Shown one piece after another: positions 15,745 through 20,030 of a stretch of 20,030 nucleotides of DNA; position 1 is the first letter of the stretch, and each line of letters opens with the position of its first letter. A program made the position numbers and the translations under genes. Source of the DNA: DAINRZ01 sp964634885 (GTDB lineage: Bacteria > Bacteroidota > Ignavibacteria > Kapaibacteriales > UBA2268); NCBI GenBank assembly GCA_964634885.1, contig CAZWLN010000074.1, positions 1 to 20,030 of the forward strand, given 5' to 3'. The notes under the pieces are model-generated. The model saw only the letters and a program-made list of their open reading frames with translations. It did not search any database and was not told the DNA's origin.

Positions 15745-18700
15745 ATGAGACTAAATCCTGTAATTGTGTTTTTGATTGTTAGTATTTACATTTCTCCTAT
15801 CTATGGCGGCAACATCAGGATTAATGAAATCGTTGCCAATAATTTCAATTCTATCTATGATGAAGACAATGAAACTCCGGACTGGATTGAACTGTACAAC
15901 GGTTCCAACAAAGCGATAAGCATCGGCGGATACCGTATCAGTGACCGCAACGACTACAGCAAAGCCTGGACAATACCCGATACTGCTGTTAAAGGTTATG
16001 GTTTTCTACTGTTACACGCCGACGGTAAAAACAGGATCACTTCAGATAATTATATCATAGAAGCATCGGGATACGGCATAAATTACGACGAAAAGAAAGA
16101 CGGTTTCCGGTTTAATTATTTAGCCGTTACAGGAGATTTTGATATAGCTATGAGAGTCAATTCAATTACCAATAAATACTATGGCGGGAAAACAGGACTG
16201 ATTGCCAGAGCGAACCTGAACGAAGACAGCAGGTTCACCGGCATTCTTGTTTACCAGCCACAGTACCCTTTTTATACAATTTTCCGGCGCGACACGGCAG
16301 GAAATGCAACAAAGAGGATGGAGTTCGCATGCCGTGAATTTCCCTATAATTGGGTAAGGCTACGGCGTGAAGGGGACACGATTATCTATTCCATCAAACA
16401 GGACGGCTATCATTGGAAGGTACTTTACAGTTCTTACATGAAGTTTAACAATAGTATCTATGTCGGCATCGCTTCCTCAGGGGCAGATTGTTACAACAGT
16501 ATTAACGGAAGGTTTTCTGTAAGTGAACTCTGCATTAACAACGCCCCGACAAGGTTCGACACACTGAAATCCATTGCAATACCTTCATCTGTAACAGGCA
16601 GCAGCAGCTATTCGCGCTTCCTGCACACGAATTTCAGCCTTGACACAAAAGGCGAGACACTCTACCTCTGGGATAAAAACGGGGTGTTGGTTGACTCCAT
16701 GGCTTTCGGCAGGCAGAAAACAAATGTGTCCTTCGGCAGGTATCCTGACGGAGCCAACCGCCAGGTTTACTCAGAAAACCCGACTCCTGAAAGAGCCAAC
16801 CACAACGGATTCATGGAAATTGCCTCCTTGCCCGGGATCGACCCTGTCGGCGGTTTCTATTCCGATACCGTGAGAACAACAATTACTAAGCCCAATGATA
16901 CTTCCCGTGTATTCTACACAACGAACGGCACTGACCCGTGTACGAGTTCTCATCTTTACAACGGCAGCGGATTGTCATTGCCTGCCACGACGATTCTACG
17001 CGCCGGAATTTTCGATGATAAAAAATTGCCGATTAGCTTTACAACGAGGACATATTTCGTCAACGAACCTTTCAACCTGCCGGTCATATCAATAGTTTCC
17101 GACACCAACAACCTCTGGCCTGAAAGCACGGGAATACTCAACGACACAAACAGGTGGTCGGAACGGGAGATACCGGTACATTTCGAATACTGGGATGCAA
17201 AAGACAGTTTGAGCTATTCATCCGACGCAGGGCTTAAACTGCACGGACAGGGTTCACGCAATTACCCTCAGCGTTCCTTCAGGCTCTATTCAAGAACACT
17301 TTACGGAAATGACGAATTCAACTATCCTTTCTGGCAAAATAACGGCCTGCCGGTCAGCGACAAACTGGTACTGAAAAATGCAGGCCAAGATTGGAATTTT
17401 TCATATATAAGAGATGGTTTCTGTGGTGTACTTGGAAGATTTTTCCCAAATGTAATGAATTCTGCCTACAAACCTGTAGTGGCCTATATAAACGGAAAAT
17501 ACTGGGGGCTTTACCATCTACGAGAAAGGTTTGACGATGATTATTTATCCAGAAAATTCGGTATTGATAAGGATTCTGTAAGTATAATTGAAAATTATAC
17601 AATTGAAAAGGGTTCTTCCATTGATTTTTTCAATAAATTAGACACGGTTTTATGTTTGGATATGGTTTCAGACTCAGCCTATAACCTGGCGTCCAACTGT
17701 TTCGACCCGGAAAACATTATTGAACTGACAATTTTCAGGACATTTGTTGCAGCATATGACTGGCCGGATAATAATAACAAAATATGGAATTCTCCTGATT
17801 TTGATCAGTGCTGGAGATGGATACTCTATGATCTTGACATATCGGTCGGTTTTAATTATGCAAACTATGATTTCAATATGTATGGACATATGGATTCTTT
17901 TAAATGCGACTTTATCCAAGTTTTCAAAAAATTCCTCGAAAACAGCAACTTCCGTATTCAATACTTTAATAAATACGCAGACTGCCTCAATTCTGTTTTT
18001 AAGCCTGAATACACCGTACCATTGCTGGACAGCCTGGCCGGTGAGATACGCAGCGAGATCCCCAGGCAGCAGAAACGCTGGCCCGGCTCTGTTCCCAACT
18101 GGGAAGAAGAGATTGGCAAGATGAAGACCTTCCTCGAAATCAGGCCTCATGTCGTCTGGGATCATATTGTAAGCAACTACGGGCTTGACGGCACCCTTAC
18201 ACTGCAGCTCGAAACCGGCATCGACGGCGCCTGCACCTACCAGGTTAACACCATCAATACCGACAGCTCATCGTGGGAGGGTAAGTATTTCAAGAACATA
18301 CCATTCAAAGTGCTCTGCAAACCTTCTCCCGGTTTCAGGTTTGTACGCTGGGAAGGAGCTGAAGCAGGTAAAATGTATTATACGGTAAACAGCGCTTCAG
18401 ACACCGTCCGACTGAAGGCTGTACTTGTGAAAGATGGCAACGCAACAAAAGGCAGAGTCGCCATCAATGAAATTATGTACAAATCATCAGACGAACGGGA
18501 TTGCAAAGACTGGATCGAGATTGTTAATAATTCCGAAGAAGTTGTGGACCTGGATTCATGGACACTTAAAGACGACAACGACGATCATATTTTTACAATT
18601 AAGAAAAACATACCATTGCTGCCCGACAGCTTTTTGGTGATAAGTGAGGATACGGACGCTTTCCGCACTCTCTACACTGACGGATGCCTGCTTACCGGCA

Positions 18701-19221
18701 ATCTTGATTTCGGTTTCAGTAAGGATGACGTAGTCCGTCTCTACAACAGCGAAGGTGTCCTTATGGACAGCGTCGATTACTCGAACAAACTACCCTGGGA
18801 CCCGGAAGCAGACGGTACGGGATACTCCCTGGAACTGTCCGATCCATCCAAAGACAATTCATTGCCCCGGAATTGGTCGGCATCCGTGATTGAGGGCGGG
18901 ACACCAGGCATGAAAAACGGCGGTCCTGAATCAGCTATCCAACTTTCATCAACCGATATCAGCCTTAGATGTCTTCCCAACCCGGTAACAGCTATTGCAA
19001 ACATTAAATTCGAACTCCCATACGATGGCCGTGTAAGCCTGGATTTGATCAATATATTTGGAAACAGGATGGCAGGTACCGAAACAAACTCATTATTCCC
19101 TGCCGGTTCACACAGTGTGCCGATCGACTGTTCCGGCCTTGCGCCCGGCAGTTATTTCGTCAGGCTGTTTGTAAGCGGGAACAAGCCGACAACATATATC
19201 CTGCACCTGCTGAAGAATTAA
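15745..19221 (+). CDS. T9SS-secreted CotH-kinase/lamin-tail multidomain protein
   Basis: The 1158-residue protein starts with a signal peptide (cleavage near I-Y-G, residue 21). Residues 23-108 are the first part of a lamin-tail domain, and its second part resumes at about 290-352 (HTNFSL...GETLYLWD...SFGRYPDG). The intervening 110-265 is a DUF1349-like concanavalin domain. Residues about 360-438 resemble a chitobiase C-terminal-type module (VFYTTNGTDP). The CotH kinase-like domain spans about 445-810, with GQGSRNYPQRSFRLYSR (501-517), GLYHLRERFDDDYL (588-601), DWPDNNNK (672-679) and WILYDLD (692-698). After a beta domain (about 815-895) a second, uninterrupted lamin-tail domain covers 903-1047, and a Por-type C-terminal sorting domain begins at LPNPV (1077). 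CotH proteins phosphorylate Ser/Thr of secreted proteins; activity here is inferred. The usual QKS lysine is arginine (R510). Confidence 0.9.
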   Translation: MRLNPVIVFLIVSIYISPIYGGNIRINEIVANNFNSIYDEDNETPDWIELYNGSNKAISIGGYRISDRNDYSKAWTIPDTAVKGYGFLLLHADGKNRITSDNYIIEASGYGINYDEKKDGFRFNYLAVTGDFDIAMRVNSITNKYYGGKTGLIARANLNEDSRFTGILVYQPQYPFYTIFRRDTAGNATKRMEFACREFPYNWVRLRREGDTIIYSIKQDGYHWKVLYSSYMKFNNSIYVGIASSGADCYNSINGRFSVSELCINNAPTRFDTLKSIAIPSSVTGSSSYSRFLHTNFSLDTKGETLYLWDKNGVLVDSMAFGRQKTNVSFGRYPDGANRQVYSENPTPERANHNGFMEIASLPGIDPVGGFYSDTVRTTITKPNDTSRVFYTTNGTDPCTSSHLYNGSGLSLPATTILRAGIFDDKKLPISFTTRTYFVNEPFNLPVISIVSDTNNLWPESTGILNDTNRWSEREIPVHFEYWDAKDSLSYSSDAGLKLHGQGSRNYPQRSFRLYSRTLYGNDEFNYPFWQNNGLPVSDKLVLKNAGQDWNFSYIRDGFCGVLGRFFPNVMNSAYKPVVAYINGKYWGLYHLRERFDDDYLSRKFGIDKDSVSIIENYTIEKGSSIDFFNKLDTVLCLDMVSDSAYNLASNCFDPENIIELTIFRTFVAAYDWPDNNNKIWNSPDFDQCWRWILYDLDISVGFNYANYDFNMYGHMDSFKCDFIQVFKKFLENSNFRIQYFNKYADCLNSVFKPEYTVPLLDSLAGEIRSEIPRQQKRWPGSVPNWEEEIGKMKTFLEIRPHVVWDHIVSNYGLDGTLTLQLETGIDGACTYQVNTINTDSSSWEGKYFKNIPFKVLCKPSPGFRFVRWEGAEAGKMYYTVNSASDTVRLKAVLVKDGNATKGRVAINEIMYKSSDERDCKDWIEIVNNSEEVVDLDSWTLKDDNDDHIFTIKKNIPLLPDSFLVISEDTDAFRTLYTDGCLLTGNLDFGFSKDDVVRLYNSEGVLMDSVDYSNKLPWDPEADGTGYSLELSDPSKDNSLPRNWSASVIEGGTPGMKNGGPESAIQLSSTDISLRCLPNPVTAIANIKFELPYDGRVSLDLINIFGNRMAGTETNSLFPAGSHSVPIDCSGLAPGSYFVRLFVSGNKPTTYILHLLKN

Positions 19222-19245
19222 GCCGCCCGGACGGCATTATTTTTT
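19222..19245 (+). terminator. Candidate rho-independent terminator
   Basis: Directly after the CotH-type gene stop codon, GCCG (19222-19225) pairs with CGGC (19232-19235) around a CCCGGA loop, followed by ATTATTTTTT. The stem is only four pairs, so the prediction is moderate, but its position immediately after the stop and before the AT-rich spacer fits transcription termination. Confidence 0.4.
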
Positions 19246-19421
19246 CTAATTATTATATGCAGTCCATTGAAATGCATAAAGTTATTTGATATAATCCAAT
19301 AAAGTATTATATTACTTTGCGGGTAGAAATGAAATGTAAAAATATATTTTGACGGATTGTAAGGCACAGGAACACCGCTCGTAATGGGGTATTTTTTAAT
19401 AATAATTGAAAGACTGTGTTT

Positions 19422-19790
19422 ATGACAATAGCTGAAATGAAACCTGATGAACTGACAGCTCTGATTGGCTTAGCCAAATTCGTCATCATGTCAGACAGAA
19501 TATTAACCCCTGAAGAAAGGCTTAAATTCGATGCAATAATCGAGAAGATCGGCCCTGAAAAGTTTCGTGAGCTTCTCGATAAGTTTGACACTTGTTGTCC
19601 TGATGAAGACAGCTTCCGTCAGTTCCTGAAAAAGATCGTAAGCCAGGAAGCCAGGGAATCGATTTTCAGGATTGTTTTTGACCTTGCAACTGTCGATTCC
19701 GTCGATCCTATCGAGTCAGACATGCTGGACTGGCTGGCAGGCGAATGGGACATCAGGATCGGGATTGAATCTGAAGACGACAGTGAATGA
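19422..19790 (+). CDS. Small acidic TerB-like helical protein
   Basis: This 122-residue cytoplasmic protein has no signal peptide or membrane segment. It is predicted to be all-helical and has the layout of the TerB (tellurite-resistance/metal-binding) fold: an N-terminal ALIGLAKFVIMSDRILTPEER helix-loop with an acidic residue and an E-E pair, a middle EKFRELLDKF helix and a later helix pair with FDLATVDSVDPIESDMLDWLA echoing the first loop. The two internal repeats, each with a D followed about six residues later by a Glu, are typical of TerB-like proteins. The role is unknown; TerB-like domains occur in stress-response and membrane-tethered systems. ATG 19422 is preferred to the in-frame GTG at 19416. 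It stands alone between a terminator and a convergent gene. Confidence 0.65.
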   Translation: MTIAEMKPDELTALIGLAKFVIMSDRILTPEERLKFDAIIEKIGPEKFRELLDKFDTCCPDEDSFRQFLKKIVSQEARESIFRIVFDLATVDSVDPIESDMLDWLAGEWDIRIGIESEDDSE

Positions 19791-19879
19791 AGAGAGCTTC
19801 TTAATACTACACCCAATCTTTCCCTATACCATTGTATCATGTAGGCCAATATTTATTAAATTCAATTACTTGATCTGTT

Positions 19880-20030
19880 TTAACAGGTATGGAATGCAGT
19901 TTCCATGATATGCAGTTTTTTTTCCATGTCAATGAGGAGTATTCCTTCATGTTTGGCATTTACCATGCCGTTCAGGTAATCCAATTCGGCTTTCTCACGG
20001 TATTCAATCACTGCACGTACCTCAGGGTCT
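19880..20030 (-). CDS. C-terminus of a probable Rpn/PD-(D/E)XK nuclease family protein (partial)
   Basis: The minus-strand frame is open from the window edge to a TAA at 19880-19882, encoding the last 49 residues. The visible sequence begins DPEVRAVIEYREKAELDYLNG, which resembles the conserved segment after the nuclease domain in Rpn-family recombination-promoting nucleases / PD-(D/E)XK 'putative transposases' (R-E-K-A-x-x-D-Y-x-x). The usual long EGxxEG helical tail is replaced by a short tail ending H-T-C, so the end may be truncated. The catalytic domain lies outside the window, so the assignment rests on a short motif from memory. Confidence 0.45.
   Translation of the reverse strand, partial: DPEVRAVIEYREKAELDYLNGMVNAKHEGILLIDMEKKLHIMETAFHTC

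Noticed and set aside
19352..19405. Possible third, inverted relic of the intergenic repeat (GTAATGG followed by an AT-rich run)
   Set aside because: Only a short match around GTAATGG is visible, and the hairpin and CCGGC boxes are absent; chance similarity in AT-rich DNA is likely.

Overview
The window looks like a chromosomal segment from a free-living Gram-negative bacterium of the FCB group, most likely the Bacteroidota/Chlorobi/Ignavibacteria branch. The evidence is a 1158-residue secreted protein ending in a type IX secretion (T9SS) sorting domain, a CARDB/beta-helix surface protein, a WG-repeat lipoprotein, PD40-type beta-propeller repeats with degenerate OmpA-like domains, a long form of TrkH, weak or absent Shine-Dalgarno sequences before most genes, and very AT-rich intergenic DNA around coding DNA of moderate GC. 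The exact phylum cannot be fixed from this window alone.

Layout. 1-2277 (minus) is the first 759 codons of a large secreted protein that runs off the left edge. 2278-2997 is an AT-rich divergent spacer. 2998-7699 (plus) holds a stalk-domain envelope protein, a CstA-family carboxylate/peptide transporter, a secreted purple-acid-phosphatase-like phosphoesterase and a serine racemase/dehydratase. 15196-7749 (minus) is a run of five co-directional genes: trkH-type K+ channel subunit, trkA/ktrA-type regulator (overlapping the next gene by 35 nt), a PD40/OmpA-like exported protein, a WG-repeat lipoprotein and the tRNA methylthiotransferase mtaB. 15197-15744 is a second divergent spacer. 15745-19221 (plus) is a multidomain CotH-kinase/lamin-tail T9SS cargo protein, followed by a candidate terminator and a small TerB-like protein. 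The right edge holds the C-terminus of a probable Rpn/PD-(D/E)XK nuclease on the minus strand.

The themes are envelope and secretion (five or six exported proteins), potassium uptake, and carbon/amino-acid scavenging. No rRNA, tRNA, CRISPR array or intact insertion sequence was seen.

The most unusual observation is non-coding. The two long divergent spacers each carry a copy of the same element of about 120-140 bp (2585-2725 and 15391-15540), in the same orientation and roughly two-thirds identical. It contains a conserved GGCTG/GCAG hairpin, and in the right-hand copy a 9-bp closing helix. It could be a structured RNA or a dispersed intergenic repeat family. Other notable points are a lamin-tail domain split by an inserted concanavalin-like domain, a 600-bp AT-rich block inside the CotH core, and an intercistronic hairpin that settles the mtaB start.
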